Shown one piece after another: positions 1 to 6,668 of a stretch of DNA of 9,175 nt. Numbering within the stretch: the first letter of the stretch is position 1; the number at the start of each line of letters is the position of its first letter. The DNA is from Candidatus Woesearchaeota archaeon (lineage in GTDB: Archaea; Nanobdellota; Nanobdellia; SCGC-AAA011-G17; UBA489). Under the pieces are notes generated by a model. The model was not told where the DNA came from and ran no database searches. It saw nothing but the letters and a program-made list of their open reading frames with translations. The stretch spans positions 1 to 9,175 of the forward strand of contig JAUXTV010000060.1 in assembly GCA_030679025.1 (NCBI GenBank), written 5' to 3'. The translations under genes were made by a program, and so were the position numbers.

Positions 1-261
1 GCCTGCTCTTCCAGGGACACAAACTTTACTGTCAAACTGTAGTTGTCTTGCAATGTCTACGCTTCCTAATGTATCAGAAGCTGCTGCATTTTGACCAACA
101 ACAATTGCTGTATTAGGGTTGAATTTACCCTTGTCTACGAATGGAGCTGGGTATTGATTTAAATCTGCTGCTGCTAAAGCTCCCATTATGGTTGCTCCAG
201 TCATAGCTACTCCAGCACCGATTGCTGCCATCTTTTTGATAGCTGTTCTTAATCTTTGCAT
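1..261 (-). CDS. S-layer protein, N-terminal part (3' end outside window)
   Basis: First 87 codons of a gene that runs off the left edge with no stop. The start is ATG at 261-259, seven bases after a perfect GGAGGTG Shine-Dalgarno, so the in-frame Met codons at residues 11 and 20 are unlikely starts. The protein begins with a basic n-region (MQRLRTAIKK), an Ala/Gly/Met-rich hydrophobic segment (about 11-30) and an Ala-Ala-Ala cleavage region near residues 30-32, followed by DLNQYPAPFVDKG. Residues about 51-74 read AIVVGQNAAASDTLGSVDIA, close to the AxVVVGxxAxxxDVxxAxDIAxxIG pattern of methanococcal-type S-layer proteins. Known role of the family: subunit of the paracrystalline cell envelope. 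The gene has its own promoter and a long leader, as expected for an abundant protein. The pattern also resembles cell-wall-binding repeats of the CWB2 type, which is the main alternative; the archaeal context favours S-layer. Confidence 0.8.
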   Translation of the reverse strand, partial: MQRLRTAIKKMAAIGAGVAMTGATIMGALAAADLNQYPAPFVDKGKFNPNTAIVVGQNAAASDTLGSVDIARQLQFDSKVCVPGRAG

Positions 262-314
262 TAAAACACACCTCCGTAGTATGTTTGCACTTGTTGCATT
301 TTATTTGATAGCAT
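261..314 (-). other. possible 17-aa leader ORF overlapping the S-layer start (TAATG)
   Basis: An ATG at 314-312 opens a 17-codon frame (MLSNKMQQVQTYYGGVF) whose TAA stop shares an A with the ATG of the S-layer gene (TAATG). The Gly-Gly-Val codons near its end are the S-layer Shine-Dalgarno itself. I see no good ribosome binding site before the leader ATG, although GAAGAG lies about 9 bases upstream. A second in-frame ATG lies at 299-297. The layout would allow translational coupling, but a frame this short can arise by chance. It lies inside the predicted 5' leader of the mRNA. Confidence 0.25.
269..275 (-). promoter_or_regulatory. Shine-Dalgarno site of the S-layer gene
   Basis: GGAGGTG on the minus strand, seven bases before the ATG at 261. 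It is a full match to the archaeal anti-SD sequence and the strongest ribosome binding site in the window. It fixes the start of the S-layer gene. Confidence 0.85.
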
Positions 315-377
315 GATATGCTTCTCTTCCTAAATCTGGATAGAGATGCCTATGCTTGGAAACAGGGGTCTAGAGAG

Positions 378-396
378 CTTTATAAACATTTATATG
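378..396 (-). promoter_or_regulatory. TATA-box region of the S-layer gene promoter
   Basis: On the minus strand CATATAAATG (396-387) runs directly into TTTATAAAG (386-378), two adjacent TATA-like elements. An archaeal start site about 25 bases downstream would fall near 350-365, giving a 5' leader of roughly 90-100 bases before the S-layer ATG. Which of the two elements is used cannot be decided by eye. No other TATA-like element nearer the gene was seen. Confidence 0.6.
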
Positions 397-480
397 CTAC
401 AGGAGATAGATTTGGGTTAAAAGAGGTTTAGAGAAGCTATAAAGGTCATCAATAAGGGGTGAAAGGATAAGAATTTCAAG

Positions 481-495
481 AAAAGTTATAAAAAA
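481..495 (-). terminator. T-rich terminator of the pilin-like operon
   Basis: Immediately after the TGA of the last operon gene (499-497) the minus strand reads TTTTTTATAACTTTT. Oligo-T tracts without a strong hairpin are typical archaeal terminators. Its position between the operon end and the S-layer promoter fits. No stable hairpin was seen before it. Confidence 0.5.
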
Positions 496-496
496 G

Positions 497-919
497 TCAA
501 GAGCAAAGACGTAATTGAACCTCATAAAAGCCTCCTATAGCCGTAAAAGGATAAGAACTAACTACTCCTAGAGTACATTGTTCAAGACGAAGGATATTTT
601 GATCATTATAAAGCAAATAAAAGCTATATTTTTGTCCTTTTTTAAGAAGTATAGTAAATATGTTCTCAATCTCTTGACGGAGGACAGTACAAGCAGCAGA
701 ATCCTCAGAACAGGCTACAGCGTACTCTTGAAAAGACTTTCCTTGGATCGTAGTTAAGACTAAAGCTTGGAGAAGTCTAGTACTTTCTAGAGATGATCTG
801 CTATCAGCTAAAGTAGTAGACTTTGGTGTAACTGAAAACTTCAAAAAAAGAACCCCTAAAACTAAGAGAAGAATAACTATAACTAACAAGCCAACCATTT
901 CCATTTGACCTCTTTTCAT
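497..919 (-). CDS. pilin-like single-span surface protein (140 aa), last gene of the operon
   Basis: Function not known; described from sequence. The N-terminus MKRGQMEMVG is followed by one hydrophobic helix (about residues 9-26). R3-G4 then Q5 resembles an archaeal class III (prepilin-type) signal peptide cleaved after Gly, with Glu at +3 instead of the usual +5. The remaining ~110 residues would lie outside the membrane and hold four cysteines (C70, C77, C115, C139) that could form two disulfides; residues 78-115 contain a predicted-looking helix and a Tyr/Leu-rich strand. The start ATG (919-917) overlaps the TGA of the preceding gene (ATGA) and has AGAGGT six bases upstream. Length and cysteine spacing match the 177-aa gene before it, so the two are probably related subunits. 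A plain N-terminally anchored membrane protein is the alternative. Confidence 0.7.
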   Translation of the reverse strand: MKRGQMEMVGLLVIVILLLVLGVLFLKFSVTPKSTTLADSRSSLESTRLLQALVLTTIQGKSFQEYAVACSEDSAACTVLRQEIENIFTILLKKGQKYSFYLLYNDQNILRLEQCTLGVVSSYPFTAIGGFYEVQLRLCS

Positions 920-1449
920 CGGTAAACCTCTAAAGTTAGTCTGCCTAAAGTATACAAATCTTGTTCTGGATAGTAGAGAGAGACTACAGTAGATAATACT
1001 TGAGTGCTTCTAACAGTTGAAGGTTTTTGTTCATACAATATCCACTTAGAACAAGATCCAGGATAAGCAGGTTGTAAATAAAGAGAAGCAGTGCAATAGG
1101 TGGGTGAAGTATGTTGGGGGTATAACTCTTCTACAGATATTTTTTGAGTACCTAAAAGAACAGTATAGGTAGTCCTCTGTTGTTGAACTAGAGCTTGAAA
1201 GGGTAAGAACTTAGCAGTGTCCAAGCAAGGTTTGTCCGAGCAACGAAGCTCCGCTAGACTAGTAACTTTCGATAAAAAAACCGTGCTGTCTTGTTCTGAT
1301 AAGGTGTTTGCTTGCCCTTCTAAAGACTGAAAGAAGAATTTGGAATAGAGAAAAAGGCCTAAAAAAAGAAGTATGACTATAATAAACAAGACTAAAAAAG
1401 TCTCATTCAGTTGGACTTGTCCTTGTTTAGTAGAGGGTTGGGCAGTCAT
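916..1449 (-). CDS. pilin-like single-span surface protein (177 aa), GQVQLNET type
   Basis: Function not known. The protein has an N-terminal extension (MTAQPSTKQG) before QVQLNETFLV and a strong hydrophobic helix (about 18-35). K8-Q9-G10 followed by Q11 and Glu at +6 resembles a class III prepilin signal. Four cysteines lie outside the membrane: C70 and C75 (LRCSDKPC), C119 and C133. The C-terminus ends in strand-like VSLYYPEQDLYTLGRLTLEV. From memory, GQxQxNET plus this type of C-terminus recurs in DPANN hypothetical proteins. The start overlaps the preceding gene by 23 nt; TGAGGAT ten bases upstream and the absence of a later Met before the helix support it. Its TGA overlaps the next start by 4 nt, so coupled translation with the 140-aa partner is likely. 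Confidence 0.7.
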   Translation of the reverse strand: MTAQPSTKQGQVQLNETFLVLFIIVILLFLGLFLYSKFFFQSLEGQANTLSEQDSTVFLSKVTSLAELRCSDKPCLDTAKFLPFQALVQQQRTTYTVLLGTQKISVEELYPQHTSPTYCTASLYLQPAYPGSCSKWILYEQKPSTVRSTQVLSTVVSLYYPEQDLYTLGRLTLEVYR

Positions 1450-2395
1450 TGTGTTCTAAATCCTCATTGATGCTTTGTAAAGAGCGGGTTGTAGCATGAA
1501 GTAAGGTAGATTCTGTGGTTGTGGATAAAGTGCGGAATAAGGAAGCTGCTTGAGAATAAAAAGTTTGGCAGGAAGAGCCTGCGCCTACTTTCTGTTGCAA
1601 TAAAGTAGCCTTATGTTGATATAAGATTGCTAATTGATGTAATCTTGCTATTAATCTAGTGGTATGGCAGGCATATTGTGCTGGTCCAAAAAAAGCGCCA
1701 AAGAGATGAGCTTCACCATAGTAAGGATACTCCTTTTGTTCAGGATAAAGAGTAACTAGAGATTGGACAAGATCCACTTCCATGATTTTGATGGGTGGTG
1801 AGCGGATAGTCGCTAATAAAGTCGCAGGATTTGGAGCACGTCCTATAAAAACAAGAGTAGCACTTTGATATCCCTGAAGTTCTTGTTGTAACTGTTGCAC
1901 AGAATAAGAAGATACTGGTAAAGAAATAACAGGCATCGAAGTAGGTATGTCTAAAGAAGTTACAAAAGAAGCTGCTGAAGGTTCATAATAAAGAATGACT
2001 TTGGTGTCTTTAGGAATAAGATAATAGAGCATGTCTGCATAAAAGGGAAAATGCCAGGGTTTGCCTACTAGAGTATAAGGTTGTTTATTCAAGGTACTAG
2101 GGCTGAAAAGAAAAAGAGAAGTTGATTCTTGCGCTTTGTCTGTAAAAAAACTATCACAATCCATATGGACAGTTAGTGTGCGGGGAAAAGTAAAAGTCTT
2201 GCTGATTGCATCTGTAGTTCCGAGGCTGGAGAGTTGCTGTTCAAAAGTACGAAGAAATTCAATATCTTCAACAGTGCTCGATGTGTCGGCATGTCTTCCA
2301 GCCCAGAGGATAAAGAACAAAAGTAATAAAGCGCCGGCGATCGCTGCAAACATCCAAATAAATAATTCAGAAGAGACTCCGCGTTTGGACATCAT
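1427..2395 (-). CDS. pilin-like single-span surface protein (322 aa), KRGVSSE type
   Basis: Function not known; the largest of the five short operon proteins. The N-terminus MMSKRGVSSE leads into a long hydrophobic helix (about 11-31). Cleavage after G6 would put Glu at +4, close to the archaeal prepilin rule. The outer part starts with a likely amphipathic helix (about 42-60), then FTFPRTLTVHMDCD with C80, and a GKPWHFPF segment around W114. A middle part (about 125-220) has alternating strands and helices (VILYYEP, ATLVFIGRAP) that hint at a compact alpha/beta fold. Three further cysteines occur towards the C-terminus, the last at residue 318. ATG codons at 2395 and 2392 are both possible; the first forms an ATGA overlap with the preceding gene, and AAGGA lies six bases before it. 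Its stop lies inside the next gene. Confidence 0.7.
   Translation of the reverse strand: MMSKRGVSSELFIWMFAAIAGALLLLFFILWAGRHADTSSTVEDIEFLRTFEQQLSSLGTTDAISKTFTFPRTLTVHMDCDSFFTDKAQESTSLFLFSPSTLNKQPYTLVGKPWHFPFYADMLYYLIPKDTKVILYYEPSAASFVTSLDIPTSMPVISLPVSSYSVQQLQQELQGYQSATLVFIGRAPNPATLLATIRSPPIKIMEVDLVQSLVTLYPEQKEYPYYGEAHLFGAFFGPAQYACHTTRLIARLHQLAILYQHKATLLQQKVGAGSSCQTFYSQAASLFRTLSTTTESTLLHATTRSLQSINEDLEHNDCPTLY
1460..1466 (-). promoter_or_regulatory. Shine-Dalgarno inside the preceding gene, supporting the 177-aa protein start
   Basis: TGAGGAT lies ten bases before the ATG at 1449, inside the coding sequence of the 322-aa protein. It supports the 23-nt gene overlap rather than a later start. 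Confidence 0.5.
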
Positions 2396-2889
2396 AAACG
2401 TTCCTTGACATTCACTGCAATTTTATTGTCGACAACAATCGTTTCAATATATACTTGAAAATCATTCGCGGTCAGAACACATACTGGATTTTGTTGACCC
2501 TCCACAGTCAGATGATCTATGAAAAAACCAGGTCCTGGATTTTGAAATTTTTCTAAGGGTAAGACAAATAAGTTATTTTTTTTATCGCCTCGTAGCAGCG
2601 CATTTAAAACAGGATCACTGATGTCTCTCACAGGTTTATTAGAATTAAAAAAACAAATTTGATTAACTCCGGAAGGTACAGAAAGTTTTACTAATTTATT
2701 GCTGCCTACATCAAAGTTTGCGTAAGTTTGTACTTCTTTTTTAAAATCTTCAACAAAACTTAAAGTTGCTATCTTTTCTCCAGTATCATTGACGAGAATA
2801 ACTTGGCGAACTCCAAACATCAGCACAAAAGCCATCATGATAAGGGCAAAAATAAAGATGAAAACCTGTTGTGTCATACCTTTCTGCAT
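2392..2889 (-). CDS. pilin-like single-span surface protein (165 aa), KGMTQQ type
   Basis: Function not known. The short N-terminus MQKGMTQQ is followed by a Phe/Ile/Met-rich helix (about 9-27). K3-G4 looks like a prepilin-type cleavage site, but Gln (Q7, Q8) stands where Glu is expected. The outer domain starts with a helix (LSFVEDFKKEVQTY, 43-56), then LVKLSVPSGVNQICFF with C79, and ends with strand-like QVYIETIVVDNKIAVNVKE; the only other cysteine is C137, so one disulfide is possible. It starts 11 bases after the stop of the giant cysteine-rich gene, the only junction in the operon without an overlap. Upstream there is a run of five G seven bases before the ATG in place of a normal GGAGG, so translation may depend on coupling. 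Its stop overlaps the next start (ATGA). Confidence 0.7.
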   Translation of the reverse strand: MQKGMTQQVFIFIFALIMMAFVLMFGVRQVILVNDTGEKIATLSFVEDFKKEVQTYANFDVGSNKLVKLSVPSGVNQICFFNSNKPVRDISDPVLNALLRGDKKNNLFVLPLEKFQNPGPGFFIDHLTVEGQQNPVCVLTANDFQVYIETIVVDNKIAVNVKERL

Positions 2890-2900
2890 GTATAAACCCC

Positions 2901-5900
2901 CTAAACAAAGACACGATAAGATGCATCATTCTGGAAAGCATCACGACATGTCAAATAGTAGACATTATTATCTAAAGTAGTGGTATGTTCTCTAGTATTT
3001 TCTCCAGTCATGCGTACGCCTCTGCCAAAGGCAAATGCACCTGTGCTGGAGTATTCGCAAATGCTGTCTTCATGAGTAATAATATACAGTAAAGTACCCT
3101 CAGTATAAATTTGTGAAAGATGAGGTCCTAAAGTATCAATATTCACATTGAAAGTAGTATTGGTTTGTGCTAAATTGCCTGCAACATCAAAGCAGCTGAT
3201 GTAAGTAGTATAATCTCCAGGAACTAATGCTTCAAATTGTTGTTCATGAGTTGTAGAATTGGTTTTGCTAAATTCTAGAGCATTTACTGGTGTTGGATCA
3301 TTGAAATTATAACCACAAACTGCAACTCCTCCTTGTGCGCCTTTGCTAGTCACAACTTTAACTAGAGGATTAGCTATGAAGAATCTAGTGCCTTGTGGTG
3401 GAGCAACACTGGTAATCTCTAAAGGAATTGTTCCAGTTAATCTAAAAGGATAACTGTCAGAATTAACATTACCAACTTGATCTTTACAACGCATATAATA
3501 ATTGTTAGCTCTGCCAGCTTGAATATTATCTAAGAGAGTAGTGCAGTCATACAATCCATAATAAATTGAGCTAGTAGGTTGTTGTGAAGTAGTGCATGCA
3601 AAGGAGTTGTGCATTTGTTCAAACTCTGTGTCGATGTCATCCCATTTGCAAGTGCTAGGTTCATTAGTATAAAGAGTTAAAACAGTTGCATTAACACCTG
3701 TAGGAACATAAGCGCCATTCGCAATGCTTGTCGCTTCAATTACTGGTGCAGTAATATCTGGTCCAGGTTTAATAGCGAAGTTTATGTAGTAAGCTTTATT
3801 GTTTTTATTACCATTGCCATCTTGACAGCGGAGATAAACTGTATATTTTCCACCATTAGTTAAACGTAATGCTTCATCTTTAGCCATAAGTGATGAAAGT
3901 GCAAACGTCGTCTTGTGTTCTTGTGCAAAGATACCTTCTCCGAAAAAGTTAGTCATCTGATCATAAGTTTTACTAAGTTCAGTAGAGAATTTACATTGGC
4001 TAAATTCATCAGTTTTGATACCAAGAGATACTGCAGTGAAAGGTTCAATTTTTTGATTGAGAGTAAATCCTACTCCAGTTGCTTCAGTTAAAGTATATCC
4101 TCTTGCTAAGGCACTAGAATCAGCATGAATAATTGGTGAAGTAGCATCATTAGGGTGTGCATTGACACAGGCTTCTTGTTTAGTTCCTGCATTCAATAAT
4201 TTACAAGTTTGTCCTAAACTTCTACAACGATATTCACTGCATTCTTTTCCTTCTGCGGTACATTTCTCACAGTCTGCTCCGCCTGAAGGCGCAACCCAAG
4301 GTTGACAACTAATAGTAATAGTTTCAGTTTTCGTATCTGCAAGTAGAACATCTAAGAGACTATAAATGGTATACACCCATGCAATAATATTGAGTGCATA
4401 AAAGAATTGTCCCCCTCCACTAGCAGCAGGTTGAACAGTAGTTCCTTGTGTTGCTTGAAAACCTCCTTTTGGAACAGTAGCAAAGGGAGTTTGCCCAGCA
4501 GGAATATTAACAGTTGATAATCCTTGACCTGCTGGAGTAACTGTACTAATAGTTCTACCTGTGGCATCTACATAAGTCTTAGGAAGTTGTTGTGCAAGTT
4601 GGTCTGCCATCGCTTTTGGAACTTTTGTATATATTTGTCCTCCAGCAAATGAAACTCCATCACCTGCAACAGCAGGATAAGCCTGAGCACCAGCAGCAGG
4701 ACTAATAGTTCCAGTAGTAAAGCTTCGTCCAGCTAATTGTCCAAGGGTAGTATCACCCATAGCTTCTAAGCCAAAAACACCACTAGTGCCTGCAAAAAAA
4801 CCTTGACCTAGAGCTTGTCCTAAAGCCATCGTACCATAACCATAAAAAGCAATAGCAGTTCCAACAGCAGTCAATCCAATAACGATTAATCCTGGAGCAG
4901 CTTGTTTGAAAAACGCACCAAATTTATTATTATAATCGCTTTTTCCTCCTGCTGGAAAAACTAAGCTGTCATAATCTTCTACATCTGCAGAAGTTAAATC
5001 ACTATTATTATTAGTTTCTATGAATCCGCCTGTAGTAAATTTACCATTAATATTATACCATGCGCCACAATCACCTAGAGATTTACAATAATTATTGGTT
5101 GCTTGTAAATATTCTTTGTTCAAACATTCACAGTTGCCGACACATTTCCATCCAGCACCATCACCACTCCAGGTACTTCCTTTCAATAAGTCTCCGCCAA
5201 GTCCTGCCTTTTGCCAAACAACTTTGCATTCAGTATTGCCTTTGTCACAAGTTGCTTTCGGATCTAGTCCAGAAACTTTTGTCGTGCTTTCTCCAGGCCA
5301 GAACGCGATACCAGGAGAAACTAAAGGAGCACATTTGCCTTCAGTATTTTCTCGTTGTTTTTGTTCGCCTGCTGAAGTTTCAAGACGTTTGCCAATCCAG
5401 TAGCAGTCTCTTGCTTGAATATTCTCGCAGTCATATTGATTTTTGATATCAGGACAGCTGGAATGTCTGTTCGGTCTGCAGAGAGCTTCAATATACTCTC
5501 CTTGTCCAAGTGCGAATGATTGTTGAGTTCCTAGAGGAGGTTGCCCTTGAACACCTTGCACACAAATTTCTTCTCTAAAATCTTTACAAGGTTCAGTAAG
5601 TTCTTGTCCGTTGATACAAAGTTGTCTATAATGTCTGCTGCCGACAAAATCTCTGCCAAATCCAGGAGCGCCATCATAAGAACACCAGCTTTCTCCTAGT
5701 TTTTTTTGTCCACTTTGAGATGCAGGACTAGTAGGAGATTGTCTGATAGTGTTGCAGCTTAAATCTAAGCAAGCATAATCGCCAAACGTAGGATTAACAG
5801 TGCTTGGAGCTACACCACATAAAGTTCCTTTTGTAAAATCACAATTGCCACAGCCAGGATTATTTATATTATTGTTTTGATTATTACAGCTCTGTTCTTT

Positions 5901-6668
5901 CGGTAGAATAAAACCATTATTATAAGAAGCACGTTTGTCTGCGGAATAAATGTTTTCAGGATTGCCGCAGCTGTCAAACCAATACACTCCATCAGCGTTA
6001 GGTAAGCAGTCAGTATATTGTTGTGCTGCACATTCAGTGCCTAATTGTGGATTGCTGCAGAGTCTATTAGGATGAAATCCAACTAAAGGACCTGTCTGAT
6101 TAACTTCTAAAGTTGCTTGCACTCCGCATTCTGCTCGCGTAGTAAACGTACAGCTACCTTCAGAGGTAACACAAGCACCGCGTTCAAAACTGCGGCACTG
6201 ATTAATACAGGCAAACTCGTCAGTGATGCTTTCATCAAAAGTCATGTTGACATCTTTGAATTGAGAAGTAATTCTTTTACATTGGAGTTGTGTTACAAAA
6301 CTGCATTCATTGCTCAACACACAACAACCTTGTTGGCATTGAGGAATATCACAGCTTGCAGATTCAGTCCAAGTACATTGGCCATTAGATTGGCAAGTAA
6401 ATTTAGGAGTATTTTTGAAACAGCGTCCTGATTCTTGATCAAATCCGCAGCCTAATTTACAAAAACTAGTTTGGCTACAGCTTGTGCTTGCTTGTAAAGA
6501 ACCAGGTTTACATTGGCTTTGAGGAACATACTGACAATGATTATTATCTACAGTTTCTGAACAACAGACTTGCTGTTCTTCAGCAATTACAGGCGTCGGT
6601 GCTAACAAAGAGACTGAAAAAACAGATCCAAGAATCAAAAAAATTTGAAAGAGTGCTGCCCACTTCAT
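2901..6668 (-). CDS. giant cysteine-rich exported protein with Ig-like repeats (1255 aa), adhesin-like
   Basis: Probable cell-surface protein; exact role not known. Signal peptide: MKWAALFQIFLILGSVF then LLAPTPVIA, likely cut after A29. Residues 35-540 form a domain with about 47 cysteines, including CC, CxxC and GCGNC groups. Two hydrophobic segments (about 592-615 and 756-778) flank a cysteine-free Gly/Ala/Thr/Gln-rich linker. A 7-cysteine module follows (788-834: CQPWVAPSGGADCEKC, then ECSEYRCRSLGQTC), then four Ig-like repeats (about 844-971, 972-1080, 1081-1178, 1179-1255), each with an inner Cys strand and a YxxxCxD..GN-type strand. N-glycosylation sequons occur (NMT, NQT, NNS, NAT, NST, NTT). 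The start overlaps the preceding stop by 4 nt (ATGA), with AAGGTGAG eight bases upstream. Residues from 788 on are paralogous to the partial gene at 7478-9175. Structural surface protein, adhesin or filament-associated protein are all possible; I see no enzyme motif. Confidence 0.75.
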   Translation of the reverse strand: MKWAALFQIFLILGSVFSVSLLAPTPVIAEEQQVCCSETVDNNHCQYVPQSQCKPGSLQASTSCSQTSFCKLGCGFDQESGRCFKNTPKFTCQSNGQCTWTESASCDIPQCQQGCCVLSNECSFVTQLQCKRITSQFKDVNMTFDESITDEFACINQCRSFERGACVTSEGSCTFTTRAECGVQATLEVNQTGPLVGFHPNRLCSNPQLGTECAAQQYTDCLPNADGVYWFDSCGNPENIYSADKRASYNNGFILPKEQSCNNQNNNINNPGCGNCDFTKGTLCGVAPSTVNPTFGDYACLDLSCNTIRQSPTSPASQSGQKKLGESWCSYDGAPGFGRDFVGSRHYRQLCINGQELTEPCKDFREEICVQGVQGQPPLGTQQSFALGQGEYIEALCRPNRHSSCPDIKNQYDCENIQARDCYWIGKRLETSAGEQKQRENTEGKCAPLVSPGIAFWPGESTTKVSGLDPKATCDKGNTECKVVWQKAGLGGDLLKGSTWSGDGAGWKCVGNCECLNKEYLQATNNYCKSLGDCGAWYNINGKFTTGGFIETNNNSDLTSADVEDYDSLVFPAGGKSDYNNKFGAFFKQAAPGLIVIGLTAVGTAIAFYGYGTMALGQALGQGFFAGTSGVFGLEAMGDTTLGQLAGRSFTTGTISPAAGAQAYPAVAGDGVSFAGGQIYTKVPKAMADQLAQQLPKTYVDATGRTISTVTPAGQGLSTVNIPAGQTPFATVPKGGFQATQGTTVQPAASGGGQFFYALNIIAWVYTIYSLLDVLLADTKTETITISCQPWVAPSGGADCEKCTAEGKECSEYRCRSLGQTCKLLNAGTKQEACVNAHPNDATSPIIHADSSALARGYTLTEATGVGFTLNQKIEPFTAVSLGIKTDEFSQCKFSTELSKTYDQMTNFFGEGIFAQEHKTTFALSSLMAKDEALRLTNGGKYTVYLRCQDGNGNKNNKAYYINFAIKPGPDITAPVIEATSIANGAYVPTGVNATVLTLYTNEPSTCKWDDIDTEFEQMHNSFACTTSQQPTSSIYYGLYDCTTLLDNIQAGRANNYYMRCKDQVGNVNSDSYPFRLTGTIPLEITSVAPPQGTRFFIANPLVKVVTSKGAQGGVAVCGYNFNDPTPVNALEFSKTNSTTHEQQFEALVPGDYTTYISCFDVAGNLAQTNTTFNVNIDTLGPHLSQIYTEGTLLYIITHEDSICEYSSTGAFAFGRGVRMTGENTREHTTTLDNNVYYLTCRDAFQNDASYRVFV
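4259..4307 (-). other. 7-cysteine module, first half (giant protein)
   Basis: Encodes CQPWVAPSGGADCEKC, the best conserved block between the 1255-aa protein and its upstream paralogue (CEPWVAPSGGADCEKC). It sits directly after the second hydrophobic segment, probably at the outer membrane face as a stalk base. The DNA of the two copies differs at many synonymous positions, so this is an old, selected duplication and not a recent repeat. Confidence 0.6.

Larger units (their letters stand above)
262..496 (-). other. intergenic region between the pilin-like operon and the S-layer gene
   Basis: This 235-bp non-coding stretch separates the last operon gene from the S-layer gene. In transcription order it holds a T-rich terminator-like tract (495-481), a pyrimidine-rich stretch with a weak extra TATA-like CTTTATAG (444-437), the tandem TATA elements (396-378), a predicted leader of about 95 bases with a small AGCAT/ATGCT stem (322-310), and the S-layer ribosome binding site. 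I found no RNA gene in it. Confidence 0.6.

Noticed and set aside
435..444. Additional TATA-like element CTTTATAG in the intergenic region
   Set aside because: Too far (about 175 bases) from the S-layer start and weaker than the tandem elements at 396-378; kept only as a mention in the intergenic entry.
2136..2408. Plus-strand frame of 90 codons
   Set aside because: Antisense to the N-terminal part of the 322-aa protein, which has a clear start, helix and operon overlap.
4352..4567. Second minus-strand frame of 71 codons inside the giant gene
   Set aside because: Low-complexity Leu/Gln translation produced by reading the Gly/Ala/Thr/Gln linker out of frame.
5060..5446. Two overlapping plus-strand frames of 128 and 102 codons
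   Set aside because: They are antisense to the cysteine-rich domain, whose codon composition keeps stops out of the opposite strand. The His/Ser/Leu-rich translations look like shadows.
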